Origin: Deltaproteobacteria bacterium
GTDB lineage: Bacteria; Desulfobacterota; Binatia; UBA9968
NCBI GenBank assembly: GCA_016210115.1
Contig: JACQUW010000297.1
Span: forward strand, 1 to 47,441
Reading direction: 5' to 3'
Length of the DNA: 47,441 bases
Part shown: piece after piece, positions 39,475-47,441 of the stretch
Numbering within the stretch: the first letter of the stretch is position 1
Layout of the letters: every line of letters starts with the position of its first letter
The notes under the pieces: generated by a model
What the model saw: the letters and a program-made list of their open reading frames with translations, nothing else
What the model was told of the DNA's origin: nothing
Database searches by the model: none
Program-made: the position numbers and the translations under genes

Positions 39475-40944
39475 TTAGCGGCCCTTGGCGTATCGCGCAG
39501 CCGCCAAACCGGATACTCGCCCCGTCACCGCTCCCCGCGTCAGGCCGGAGCCACTGGGATAATTATGATAGAAAAACCCGCCGGTGATTTCTCCCGCAGC
39601 CCAAAGCCCCGGGATTACGCGATCCTCGCCCGTAAGGACTCTCCCCTGCTCGTCGATCCGGCACCCACCATATGTGAAGGTGATGCCGCAGTTGACGGCG
39701 TAAGCCTGGAACGGAGGCGTGTCGATCGGCACCGCCCAGTTCGATTTAGGGGGAAAAATCCCTCGCGTGCTTTTTCCATCTCTCTTGGAAGAATCAAACT
39801 CGCCGCCTTCGGCCGCCCTGTTAAAGGCTTCGATATTGCGCTTGAGCCTTTCGACATCGATCGCCAATCCGTCAGCCAACTCTTCAATGCTCTGAGCAAT
39901 CAACGGACGGCTCTGTTGGTACGGGCTCCGGAGCAGAGGAGCCGTTTTTTTGTCGAAGATCTGATACGCTATACTTCCAGGCTGCTCTAAAATCCTTCGG
40001 CCCGTCTTCGCGTACGTATAAACCTGAAGATCTTCCCCTTCATCGACAAAGCGGTCGCCCTCTCTATTGACCATGACACAGAACGGATAAGAGTAGCGAC
40101 TCACCTCTGTGGCAGCCGCTTCGACATTAGGAGCTTCCGCGTCTATAACCGAAGCGTGACACCCGCTCCAGTGGCCGAAAGGCATGGCTCCCGCTTCCAG
40201 CGCCATCCGAATGCCGTCCCCGGTATTAAAGCGAGTGCCTCGCACTTTGACCAGATCCCAGCCGGCGCCAAGATAACGCGCTCTCATTTCCGGATTGGCT
40301 TCGAACCCTCCGCAGGCGAGAACAACCGCCTTGCTCCGGTACTCTTTCTTTCCTTCCGCAGTATGCGCCACGACACCGCCTACAGTGCCGCTTTGGTCCG
40401 TGAGCAAGCCGGTCGCGCGCGTCCGATAAATAATGGGAATGCCATTTTTTTCAACGCTCGCTAGAAGCATATCGACCAATCCCCGGCCTCCGCCCCGCGC
40501 CTCGACCGGAACGGTCCCTGAACGCCAGATAAATTTACCGCCGCGCTCCGAAGCATGGGTCGGGTGCAGTTCCCACGTGATTCCCTGTGTCGCCATCCAC
40601 GAGACGGTCGGCAACGAGTTCTCCACGAGAAATTGGGAAAGGTTCGGGTCGGCCAATCCTTCGGTGACTCTCATCAGGTCATTGTGAAAAGCATCCGGGC
40701 CGTAAGGCTCCACCTCCGCCTTGGTGAAAGGCAGCGTGGGAGACTCGGTTAAAAACGGACGGATCTCGTCAAATTCACGGAACGCAAAGCGGAAGATCCC
40801 GCCCGAAAAAGCCGAATTTCCACCTCTCCTTTCCTGGGGCGCTCTTTCCAGAATGGTCACTTTCGCGCCTTGCTCGTGAGCCGCAAGCGCCGCGACCAGC
40901 GCGGCGTTCCCGGTTCCCAGAACCAATACATCGGTCTCGTTCAT
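39475..40944 (-). CDS. FAD-dependent dehydrogenase, tricarballylate/fumarate-reductase-like
   Basis: The 489-residue flavoprotein begins DVLVLGTGNAALVAALAAHEQGAKVTILERAP, a Rossmann dinucleotide-binding motif, and has GGNSAFSGGIFR, VVLACGGFEANPEM, RFVDEGED and the C-terminal GLWAAGEITGGFFYHNYPSGSGLTRGAVTGRVSGLAAA. This layout fits the fumarate reductase/succinate dehydrogenase flavoprotein family, including tricarballylate dehydrogenase TcuA and 3-ketosteroid dehydrogenases. The ATG at 40944 has GGAGATAAG upstream; earlier codons are from the palindromic repeat. Neighbouring MmgE/PrpD and TctC-type genes favour a tricarboxylate substrate. Confidence 0.85.
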   Translation of the reverse strand: MNETDVLVLGTGNAALVAALAAHEQGAKVTILERAPQERRGGNSAFSGGIFRFAFREFDEIRPFLTESPTLPFTKAEVEPYGPDAFHNDLMRVTEGLADPNLSQFLVENSLPTVSWMATQGITWELHPTHASERGGKFIWRSGTVPVEARGGGRGLVDMLLASVEKNGIPIIYRTRATGLLTDQSGTVGGVVAHTAEGKKEYRSKAVVLACGGFEANPEMRARYLGAGWDLVKVRGTRFNTGDGIRMALEAGAMPFGHWSGCHASVIDAEAPNVEAAATEVSRYSYPFCVMVNREGDRFVDEGEDLQVYTYAKTGRRILEQPGSIAYQIFDKKTAPLLRSPYQQSRPLIAQSIEELADGLAIDVERLKRNIEAFNRAAEGGEFDSSKRDGKSTRGIFPPKSNWAVPIDTPPFQAYAVNCGITFTYGGCRIDEQGRVLTGEDRVIPGLWAAGEITGGFFYHNYPSGSGLTRGAVTGRVSGLAAARYAKGR

Positions 40945-41010
40945 GTCACTTATCTCCTTCTGTTTCCAAATTCTGTAAAATCTGTGATCTTCAGTGGATC
41001 CATTTTTCCC

Positions 41011-41072
41011 GTCGTTCCCGCGGAGGCGGGAACCCAGTCCTTTTCTGGATTCCCGCTTTCGCGGGAATGACA
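41011..41072. repeat. dRS3-like triple-hairpin palindrome, copy 2
   Basis: GTTCCCGC ggag GCGGGAAC, then CCAG...CTGG, then ATTCCCGC ttt GCGGGAAT. The architecture is the same as at 13322-13391. It lies between a binding-protein gene and the flavoprotein gene. Confidence 0.75.
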
Positions 41073-41139
41073 GAGTGGGTAAAGACCAGTTGGCCAAAGG
41101 CGGGATTTCGACTGAAACTGAGAAACAACACACCCTCCC

Positions 41140-42168
41140 CTACCGCTCCCCGTAAAGATTCCGAAAAAAACCGCTTTCCTCCAGCGCTTTGACGTAACGG
41201 TGATCGACGAAATCAGCGGGCTTTCGATTCCTGGCGCCGGGGTGCCTGGACGCGATCTCGGCCAGGATATTCTCAATCCCCTTCAGATCCACATACGGAA
41301 CCTTCTCCCAAAAAGGAGCGTACGTCTCGTACGTCTGCGCGAGTTTTTTCTGATCAGAGGTCCGCGTGTACTTCTCGAGAACTCTTATCGTGAAATCTCG
41401 CTGGGTGAGGTAGACCTTGATTCCCTCGGCAAAGGCCCGCACCGCTCCTCTGATAGCCTGATCCTTCTGTTTCATCGTCGTTCTTCGAGCGACAAGCGGC
41501 GCATGCGGAAAGGCGAGATCGCGGCCAAAATCCACCAGCACATTGAAACCCAGCTCTTTTAGGTCGAGGTTGAGCGGCGACGACAAGAAGCCGGCTCGCA
41601 CTATCTTAGCCTTGAGACCAGCGGCGATTTCAGGAATCCCACCGAGTTGGATCAGCGCCACATCCCGGTCGGCCGAAAGGTTGAACTGCCTGAGAGCCAT
41701 CCGGCTAAGCAGGTCCGTGGCCGAGCCGAATCGAGTGATCCCGATCCGCCCGCCGCGGAGCTCTTCGACGCTCTTAACGCCCGGTTGCGCCATCAAATAA
41801 AATCCCACGGGACGATTCAGGGCTGTGGCAAGGACGACCACGTCGGCTCCGCCGAGGCTTGCTTCCACGGCAGGGTTCGCAGCAACATGGGCGATGTCGA
41901 TGTCCCCCGAAACCAGCGTCTGTATCATGGTAGAGGCGCCCCGGATAAAGATGAGCTCCGCCTCGACTCCGTACTTTTCGAACAGTCCCGCCTCTTTCGC
42001 GACCCAAGGCACCGAGAGCGCCCCGGAAGGAGAAACGTAGGCCAGCTTGATCTTTTGCGTTTGGGCGTTGAGCTCTTCAAGCCCCGAACCTGCGAGAATC
42101 AAGAGCCAAATTAGGAGGATTCCGCTCAAAGTCCTGCGACGCGTCTTCAATTCTCCTGAGGTTTTCAT
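41140..42168 (-). CDS. NMT1/SsuA-type ABC substrate-binding protein
   Basis: A Sec signal (LSGILLIWLLILAGSGLEELNA) precedes the NMT1-like domain: VSPSGALSVPWVAKEAGLFEKYGVEAELIFI, GGRIGITRFGSATDLLSRMA and IPEIAAGLKAKIVRAGFL. It shares the GITRFGSA signature with the products at 8059 and 24379. It is upstream of and co-directional with the flavoprotein gene across the palindromic repeat. The ligand is unknown. Confidence 0.87.
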   Translation of the reverse strand: MKTSGELKTRRRTLSGILLIWLLILAGSGLEELNAQTQKIKLAYVSPSGALSVPWVAKEAGLFEKYGVEAELIFIRGASTMIQTLVSGDIDIAHVAANPAVEASLGGADVVVLATALNRPVGFYLMAQPGVKSVEELRGGRIGITRFGSATDLLSRMALRQFNLSADRDVALIQLGGIPEIAAGLKAKIVRAGFLSSPLNLDLKELGFNVLVDFGRDLAFPHAPLVARRTTMKQKDQAIRGAVRAFAEGIKVYLTQRDFTIRVLEKYTRTSDQKKLAQTYETYAPFWEKVPYVDLKGIENILAEIASRHPGARNRKPADFVDHRYVKALEESGFFRNLYGER

Positions 42169-42586
42169 GCTCTTTGTTGTTTGAGTGGATGGCTCTTTGA
42201 GGAAATACCCGCCGCCGGTGCCCGCCTTCCAACAACGGCTTAACGCTTATCATGAAACGTGAAAAAGCGCGAGGGGGGGTAGCTTTATGAACCGTTTGTC
42301 TGAACCCTAGAGACATCGGGCGTAGAAAGGTTCAACCGTGGCGGGCAGACTCCTTTCATCGGTTTTCGTCTTCCCGACTCGTCATGTACACGTCGGAACC
42401 GGAACTTGGCAGTTCGAATGGAAGGAAACGACTAATCTAAACAGAAACAGATTGACATACCAGCTACACATCGGAGATTTTCGCAACAAATGGGGTTCAT
42501 GGTTTCCACTGTATTACGTCTGTAGCCGACTAGAGAGGTTCGAGAGGGAGCTGTGGGTTTCCTCGGAAAATTTTCGCGCTCGCTGA
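42169..42586. other. Spacer with a weak upstream open frame
   Basis: I see no confident gene. A plus-strand frame from 42338 to a TGA at 42584-42586 (MAGRLLSSVFVFPTRHVHVG...) is in register with the following ORF, so it may be the 5' part of one broken gene. Confidence 0.35.
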
Positions 42587-42859
42587 GTTCAAAAAGGCAA
42601 CAACGGGCAGCCCGTTACGTTGGGCTACGGCCCGAGGAACGCCAAGCACAAGTACAAGCTCACCGCCAGCGCTATGGACGCGAACGGAAAAAACATCGGA
42701 CGTTATGACGTAGAGGACGCGGTTCACGCTGCGCTTGGCCCACTCGCTAACGCACGCCTCGGCTGGTTGGAGCAAAGCACCTTCTCAGAGATGTTAGAGA
42801 ATATGGTAAGAAACGTCTACCAAAAAATGCTGGACGATAAGTTACTGAACTATCGTTGA
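42587..42859 (+). pseudogene. Possible remnant of a broken gene
   Basis: The frame after the TGA at 42584-42586 reads VQKGNNGQPVTLGYGPRN and continues AKHKYKLTASAMDANGKNIGRYDVEDAVHAALG to a TAG-free end at a TGA at 42859. It has a natural-looking amphipathic C-terminus (FSEMLENMVRNVYQKMLDDKLL) but no good start codon or ribosome-binding site; a TTG at 42620 is the only initiator. It converges with HyuB, overlapping by 10 bases. Either a decayed lipoprotein-like gene or a readthrough product. Confidence 0.35.
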
Positions 42860-44598
42860 GTATTACTTGCACCCGCCCGGAGCTTTAGAGTTGGTTCGAG
42901 TTCAACATCTACCTGGGAAGGATTTATCACAACGCCGTAGTCCTCCCGAGCACCCTTCAAACTGATATAGCCGTCGAGAAAATCACCCAAAACGAGCTCA
43001 GGATCTCGCGCCAACGGATCTCCGTAACCACCTCCCGCATTCGTGTGAAGTTGGACCTTGTCGCCAGGTCTGAGATGGATCTCACGTGTGCCAGTCTGAA
43101 CCTCAACATCATTAACAAAAATATTACCAATACGGGCAGACTGGCCCCCGCGCACGCCCCAAGGCGGGAGCTTGGTTCTTAGACTTCCTTTAAGGCTTCG
43201 CACCGGCACGACTGCCTCTTCTAGGACTTCGTACTCCCGGATGCTGCCCATACCGCCGCGGAATGTCCCCGGGCCACCAGAATCTGCTCGGATGTCGTAA
43301 CGCGATACTCGCAAAGGGAATTCAGTCTCGTGAATCTCAATGGGCCCCGGCCGGAACTGTCCGGCCCCCAATGGTCCGTAAATCAGCGACACACCATCTC
43401 GATCACTCGTTCCACCCAAAGCTGAATTAAGGAGCTCCATAAGGACCCACGGTTTTCCCGAGTGCGACGCTCTCCCCAATATACGGATCGAGCCACCACC
43501 GCCTGCTGAGCCCGCGGCTTTCTCAGGCCAGAATCCTCCTAATGCCTTGATGACCATATCACATGCGAGATGAGCTAACGGAGCGTAGTGAGATACCGCA
43601 GCGCCAGGCTTCGGGGAGACGATTGTGCCCTCACGGAATCTTGTCTGGACGACCTCGACAAAGCCTTGGTTGAAGGGCAAATTGGCGTCGGTCATCGCCA
43701 TGACCCCGCAGTAGCAGCTGTTCTTGATCATTGCAGAGACCGCGTTAACTGCGCCCTTCGCCTGGTCGTCAGAGCCGCTAAAGTCAAATAGAATCTGCTC
43801 TCGCTCTTTCTTTACAAGTACGTGGGCTCGAAGTGGGCGATCCAGGTCGATTCCATCGTGGTCCAAAATCCCTTCAGCTTCCTGTGTTCCGTCCGGCAGC
43901 TCAACCAAGGTTCGACGCAACCGGTTCGCCACACGCGCCATCAGCTCTGTACACCCTTCCGCGACCGTTTTTCGGCCGAAGCGACTGCACAACTCCTGGA
44001 GCCTGCGCGCTCCTCGACGACATGCGGCGACTTGCCCCCTGAGGTCGCCTAACGTCTGTAGAGGTATGCGACTATTTGCGGCAACGAGATTTTCCATATC
44101 CCGGCTGATTTCGCCCCGGACATAGTACTTTAGCGGAGGGATCACAAGGCCCTCTTCCCACAAGTCACGCGCGGCAGTCAGGCCTCGGACTCCTCCCAGG
44201 TCAGGCTTGTGAGCCAGCGTCCCGGTGAACCCCACCAGGTTTCCATTGAAAAAAACCGGCATGAGGGTCACCGTGTCGGCACTGTGGGTCACATTACCCT
44301 GGAAGGGATGATTAAAAAGAATAACATCTCCTTCCTCTAACTGCTCCGGCGGGTAATAATTTGGCAGATGGTCAGCAATAGCCGAAAATGAGGCAAAGTG
44401 AAAAGGGAGTTTCTTTGACACGGCAACCGTGCGCAGCTCGGCGTCTAAGAGTCCAGCACTTCCGTCTTCCGACTCACGCAATAACGTTGAGTAGCCGCTG
44501 TGAAAGAGAACTGCGCGCATTTCTTCCACGATACTGGTGACCTTCGACTGAAGTAATTCAAGGACAATCGGGTCAATTGAGGTTTCCATATCACTCAT
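42850..44598 (-). CDS. HyuB-type hydantoinase/oxoprolinase B subunit
   Basis: The 582-residue protein matches the N-methylhydantoinase B/acetone-carboxylase alpha family: DPIVLELLQSKVTSIVEEMRAVLFHSGYSTLLRESEDGSAGLLD, EEGDVILFNHPFQGNVTHSADTVTLMPVFF, HKPDLGGVRG, HYAPLAHLACDMVIKALGGFWPEKAAGSAGGGG and the closing HTNAGGGYGDPLARDP. These enzymes cleave cyclic amides or carboxylate ketones with ATP, normally with a HyuA partner. No HyuA gene is in the window, so the partner must be elsewhere or the function differs. Next to a TctC-type receptor. Confidence 0.9.
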   Translation of the reverse strand: MSDMETSIDPIVLELLQSKVTSIVEEMRAVLFHSGYSTLLRESEDGSAGLLDAELRTVAVSKKLPFHFASFSAIADHLPNYYPPEQLEEGDVILFNHPFQGNVTHSADTVTLMPVFFNGNLVGFTGTLAHKPDLGGVRGLTAARDLWEEGLVIPPLKYYVRGEISRDMENLVAANSRIPLQTLGDLRGQVAACRRGARRLQELCSRFGRKTVAEGCTELMARVANRLRRTLVELPDGTQEAEGILDHDGIDLDRPLRAHVLVKKEREQILFDFSGSDDQAKGAVNAVSAMIKNSCYCGVMAMTDANLPFNQGFVEVVQTRFREGTIVSPKPGAAVSHYAPLAHLACDMVIKALGGFWPEKAAGSAGGGGSIRILGRASHSGKPWVLMELLNSALGGTSDRDGVSLIYGPLGAGQFRPGPIEIHETEFPLRVSRYDIRADSGGPGTFRGGMGSIREYEVLEEAVVPVRSLKGSLRTKLPPWGVRGGQSARIGNIFVNDVEVQTGTREIHLRPGDKVQLHTNAGGGYGDPLARDPELVLGDFLDGYISLKGAREDYGVVINPSQVDVELEPTLKLRAGASNTQR

Positions 44599-44621
44599 CT
44601 CTTTTGCCCTGGTTCCTCAAG

Positions 44622-45668
44622 CTACTGGAATAGTTTTTTGTACAGCTCTTTAACGGCGTTCGGGGTCTTGGTCATGGAGGCGACCAGTTCTTCTATCTCT
44701 GACGCGGTAACCGGGGCCGACACATTCCCCCCTTTCGTGGCCTCCTCCAGAAACTTCGGGTCCTTGAGACAGTCTTGAAAGGCATTCCTCAAAATCGTGA
44801 CACGCTCGGCCGGAGTTCCCGGCGGCAACGCATACATCCGGGCCAAATCATATGAGTTGATCAAGAACTTGCCTAACGTGTCCAACTCAGCGGCAAGCCC
44901 CATTTTTTTCACCAATTCGGGGAAGTTCGGCACGTTAAGCCGCCGAAGTCCTGGATTGTCGCGGCCGAATTTTAACAATGGGACGACAATACCGTCATCC
45001 GAATAACGCTTGAAGGTCGTGTCGGCGCTCTCCTGAGATGAAAAAATCCCGTCCACTTCCTTTCGTTCTATCGCCACGTACACGTCGTTGGTACCTGGAT
45101 ACCCGCCCACTAGACGCACGTTGGCTCCGCCGATCTCAAGAAACTTCGCGAGCTGAAAAGGGTGTGTTCCCTGTCCTGTGGCCCCAAGTCGAACTGGCTT
45201 GGCGGCCTTAAGGAATTGCTCCAGTGTCTTCGCAATCTCCGGCCGGACATAAAGCACCTGAGGTTGGAACCCTGGAGTCGGGGAGCCCACCCATAGAAAT
45301 TTCTCCGGGTCGAACTTTACTTCGGGCAATCCCACAATCGCATTGACCACGTGAGCGCCGTTAAAGTTCACCATGGTGAGTCCGTCCCCTCGTTGAGTCG
45401 CATACACCCAGTTGGCCGCGACGAGCGACGCTCCGCCCGGCATGTTTTGCACGACGATGGAAGGCTCGCCTGGAACGTGCCGAGACATATGCCTTGCGAT
45501 CAACCGCGACCACACATCAAAACCGCCGCCCGGGGAGTATCCGACGACTAGACGTATCGTCTTGCCCTCATAAAAGGGTTTAGAGGCCGGCGCTGCTCTA
45601 AGCGCCGGAGCGCGACCAAGAGCTAACCATATCCCCAGGAGTATTATTGGCCACCATCTCTTCTTCAT
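44622..45668 (-). CDS. TctC/Bug-type tripartite tricarboxylate receptor
   Basis: A Sec signal (WWPIILLGIWLALGRAPALRAA) precedes the Bug-family fold: YEGKTIRLVVGYSPGGGFDVWSRLIARHMSRHVPGEPSIVVQNMPGGASLVAANWVY, then RLGATGQGTHPFQLAKFL and LPPGTPAERVTILRNAFQDCLKDPKFLEEA. Such receptors deliver carboxylates to a TctAB transporter, which is not in the window. The ATG at 45668 follows GGGAGG; a GTG nine bases upstream is less likely. It is separated from HyuB by 23 bases and probably cotranscribed. Confidence 0.9.
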   Translation of the reverse strand: MKKRWWPIILLGIWLALGRAPALRAAPASKPFYEGKTIRLVVGYSPGGGFDVWSRLIARHMSRHVPGEPSIVVQNMPGGASLVAANWVYATQRGDGLTMVNFNGAHVVNAIVGLPEVKFDPEKFLWVGSPTPGFQPQVLYVRPEIAKTLEQFLKAAKPVRLGATGQGTHPFQLAKFLEIGGANVRLVGGYPGTNDVYVAIERKEVDGIFSSQESADTTFKRYSDDGIVVPLLKFGRDNPGLRRLNVPNFPELVKKMGLAAELDTLGKFLINSYDLARMYALPPGTPAERVTILRNAFQDCLKDPKFLEEATKGGNVSAPVTASEIEELVASMTKTPNAVKELYKKLFQ

Positions 45669-45789
45669 CGTTCGCACCTCCCTCGTTAATTCACGTCAAA
45701 TTTAACTGCTGCGCGAAAACTGTTTTTAGTCGGAAAAATTGGGCCTGTCTATCCTAGGGCGTAGTCCACCCATTGTAAGCTGGGAATCA

Positions 45790-47070
45790 TCACGCTCCTG
45801 GAACAAGGTCATTCCTTGTAATTGACGGCTGCCGCGCGAGGAAAGTCAGTAGAGCTGACAACAAATAGTTCCCCACAAAAGACAGAAAGACGAGTTGATA
45901 ACTGCCGGTGAAATCGAAAGCCATGCCCGCCAGCAAGGCTCCCACTCCCAGGCCGCCCTTATGAAACGGTTCTAGAACGCTGCTAATTGCGCCGAACGAG
46001 CGCCGTCCGTAGTAGCGGGCGACCAGAACATGCATCAGAACAAATCCGCCGCGCGCACTAAGGCCGAACAAAATCGCGACGAAAAAAGCCATCGGCGCGA
46101 GTTTTACCTGAGTGAGCAAGCCCACGGCCGATGCTGACAAAACCAGCGAGATAATACCGAGCCTGCGCGGATGAATTTTCTCCGCAAGAGTTCCCCACAC
46201 ACCATTGCCAAATGCGCCTGTCAATGCCATCAGACTCAGCGCGCCGACCGCCATTGCGGGAGGAATCTTCAGATCCGTGAAATACGCGACCAGATGAAAC
46301 GCGACTCCTCCGGTCGAGATCGAAGCCAGCGTCCCCGCGCCGACGAGGAGCCACAAAGTGCCGGTGCGCGTAGCCTCTCGCAGGCTCCAGCTCCGCTCAA
46401 CGGGCTTTATTCCTCCCTGATCTGTAGCCAACTTGGTCGCTTTCGAGTGCGGCGGGGATGAGACCGCGCCATCGGGAAGCAGCCCGAGATCCTCGGGTTG
46501 CCGGCGCAGAAACAAGAGACCCGGTACTACAACCAAGATCCACATCGCGGCGCCGAGCATCATAAAGGCGCTGCGCCAGCCGTATGCGGCGATCATGGTC
46601 TGGTAAAGCAGAGACAACGCAAAAGAACCCAATGGCACGGACATGGCGACCAGGCCGATAGCCCTGGGACGCATGACGTAAAACCAATTCGCCACCGCCG
46701 TCATGGGTACCACACCGGTCATAAGCGTTTCGGCAAGCGCTCGGCCCGGCACAAACGTAGCGTAGAACTGCCAGGGCTCGTAGGACAAGCTCAGAGCCAA
46801 GACCGCTGTCCCGACCATAGCGGCCCCGAGCGGAAGCAGATAGCGCGGCCCAAGCCGGTCGGCTATTGGGCCAAACAGCGGCGACAAAAGACCGCCCGTG
46901 ATTGAGCCGAGCGTGATTGCCGATGAAGTGAGGGTTCGACTCCAGCCCAGGTCCTCGCTGATGGGTTTCAAAACAACCGCCATCGTGACGTTGCTCACAC
47001 CCGAGCCCAAAAAACCCGCGAGCATCGAGATGGCGACGATGACCCAGCCATAGAAAAAAGATACTCTCAA
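45790..47070 (-). CDS. MFS transporter (oxalate/formate antiporter-like)
   Basis: A 12-TM major facilitator protein of the monocarboxylate/OxlT type. The first helix is FFYGWVIVAISMLAGFLGSGVSN, and typical loops follow (GPIADRLGPRYLLPLGAA, NWFYVMRPRAIGLVAMSVPLG, GVWGTLAEKIHPRRLGII). A frame extends upstream to 47214 but begins with TTG and encodes polar residues atypical of the family, so I place the start at a TTG just before RVSFFYGWV. It could export or exchange an organic acid handled by nearby enzymes. Confidence 0.85.
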   Translation of the reverse strand: MRVSFFYGWVIVAISMLAGFLGSGVSNVTMAVVLKPISEDLGWSRTLTSSAITLGSITGGLLSPLFGPIADRLGPRYLLPLGAAMVGTAVLALSLSYEPWQFYATFVPGRALAETLMTGVVPMTAVANWFYVMRPRAIGLVAMSVPLGSFALSLLYQTMIAAYGWRSAFMMLGAAMWILVVVPGLLFLRRQPEDLGLLPDGAVSSPPHSKATKLATDQGGIKPVERSWSLREATRTGTLWLLVGAGTLASISTGGVAFHLVAYFTDLKIPPAMAVGALSLMALTGAFGNGVWGTLAEKIHPRRLGIISLVLSASAVGLLTQVKLAPMAFFVAILFGLSARGGFVLMHVLVARYYGRRSFGAISSVLEPFHKGGLGVGALLAGMAFDFTGSYQLVFLSFVGNYLLSALLTFLARQPSITRNDLVPGA

Positions 47071-47369
47071 AAGTCCGGCTTTCTCAAAGGTTTTAGCGGC
47101 AGATTTGAATTTTGGGTTTGCGGCGATTGCTCTGCTTAAGCGAAGAACACGATACCCGTTCCTTGCACATCCCCGGCGAAGTAAATCGATATGATCTTCT
47201 GTCGTATTTTGCAAGCGTGGTGATCGACGACGACTTCCCTTCGGGTAGAATAACTTGCCTGTCGTGCCTTAAAAGTTCGCCACTCCAAAACGGGAAATTC
47301 AAGCTGCAGCGTCGTCCTGACAGAAGAAGGATCTGTCGTGATCGACGCCTGCCAAACCCCGACTACAAG

Positions 47370-47441
47370 GACCTCTAATAGGGGTCGGAAACGGCTTTCG
47401 CCGTCCCCGCCCTCCGAACCGTGCAGGCGGTTCTCCCGCAC
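47370..47441 (-). mobile_element. Possible group II intron remnant at right edge
   Basis: On the minus strand the edge reads GTGCGGGAGAACCGCCTGCA, then CGGTTCGGAGGGCGGGGACG, then a CGACCCC segment. Such sequences recur near the 3' domains of bacterial group II introns. No reverse transcriptase is visible inside the window; it could lie beyond the edge. Assignment is from memory of the motif only. Confidence 0.3.

Noticed and set aside
47136..47441. 101-codon minus-strand ORF at the right edge
   Set aside because: Its opening residues derive from the intron-like sequence, and no domain or ribosome-binding site supports it.

Overview
The window reads as chromosomal DNA of an uncultured, GC-rich, Gram-negative bacterium. 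Many genes carry Sec or Tat signals, a zinc-finger anti-sigma factor and c-type cytochromes are present, and there are nine lone periplasmic solute-binding proteins. The mix of Fe(III)-type, NMT1-type and TctC-type binding proteins with MmgE/PrpD, hydantoinase and Mo-hydroxylase genes resembles soil lineages formerly placed in or near the Deltaproteobacteria (for example Binatia-like or Rokubacteria-like genomes). That placement is inference; there is no rRNA or other marker here.

Region 1 (1-3.7 kb, minus strand) is an accessory block. An overlapping three-gene operon encodes a pentapeptide-repeat ion-channel protein, a minimal nucleotidyltransferase and a small helical protein, and ends in a hairpin terminator. 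Downstream are two overlapping tandem micro-ORFs with the same peptide motif, a guanylate-kinase-like gene and a partial unknown gene. A repeat-rich spacer (3.65-4.22 kb) follows. Region 2 (4.2-9.1 kb) holds a three-subunit molybdenum hydroxylase (xanthine dehydrogenase family), divergent from an NMT1-type binding protein.

Region 3 (9.2-20 kb) is the most striking part. A divergent ECF sigma / anti-sigma pair flanks a long plus-strand respiratory cluster: a cupredoxin-like protein, a Tat-exported calcineurin-type hydrolase, a SoxA/TsdA-like cytochrome c, a SoxY-SoxZ fusion, a pentaheme cytochrome interrupted by one in-frame UGA, a cbb3-type oxidase subunit I, a CcoO-diheme fusion, a CcoS-like peptide and two small membrane proteins. 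A CtaG-type assembly factor converges from the other side. The anti-sigma factor ends in a CxxCH haem-binding motif, suggesting redox control of the cluster. Taken together this looks like an uncommon Sox-like electron-donating module wired to a cbb3-type terminal oxidase.

Region 4 (20-47 kb) is almost entirely minus-strand catabolism and uptake. It holds seven further Fe(III)-type or NMT1-type binding proteins without permeases, a bicupin, a succinyl-CoA-synthetase-like pair with a two-cluster ferredoxin between the subunits, a LeuCD-type hydro-lyase, a muconate-cycloisomerase-like enolase-superfamily enzyme, a ComA-family protein, two tandem MmgE/PrpD proteins, a fumarate-reductase-like flavoprotein, HyuB, a TctC-type receptor and an MFS carrier. 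The pattern fits degradation of small organic acids through CoA thioesters, but the substrate cannot be read from sequence. Period-7 tandem arrays, dRS3-like palindromes and a possible group II intron remnant at the right edge decorate the intergenic spaces.
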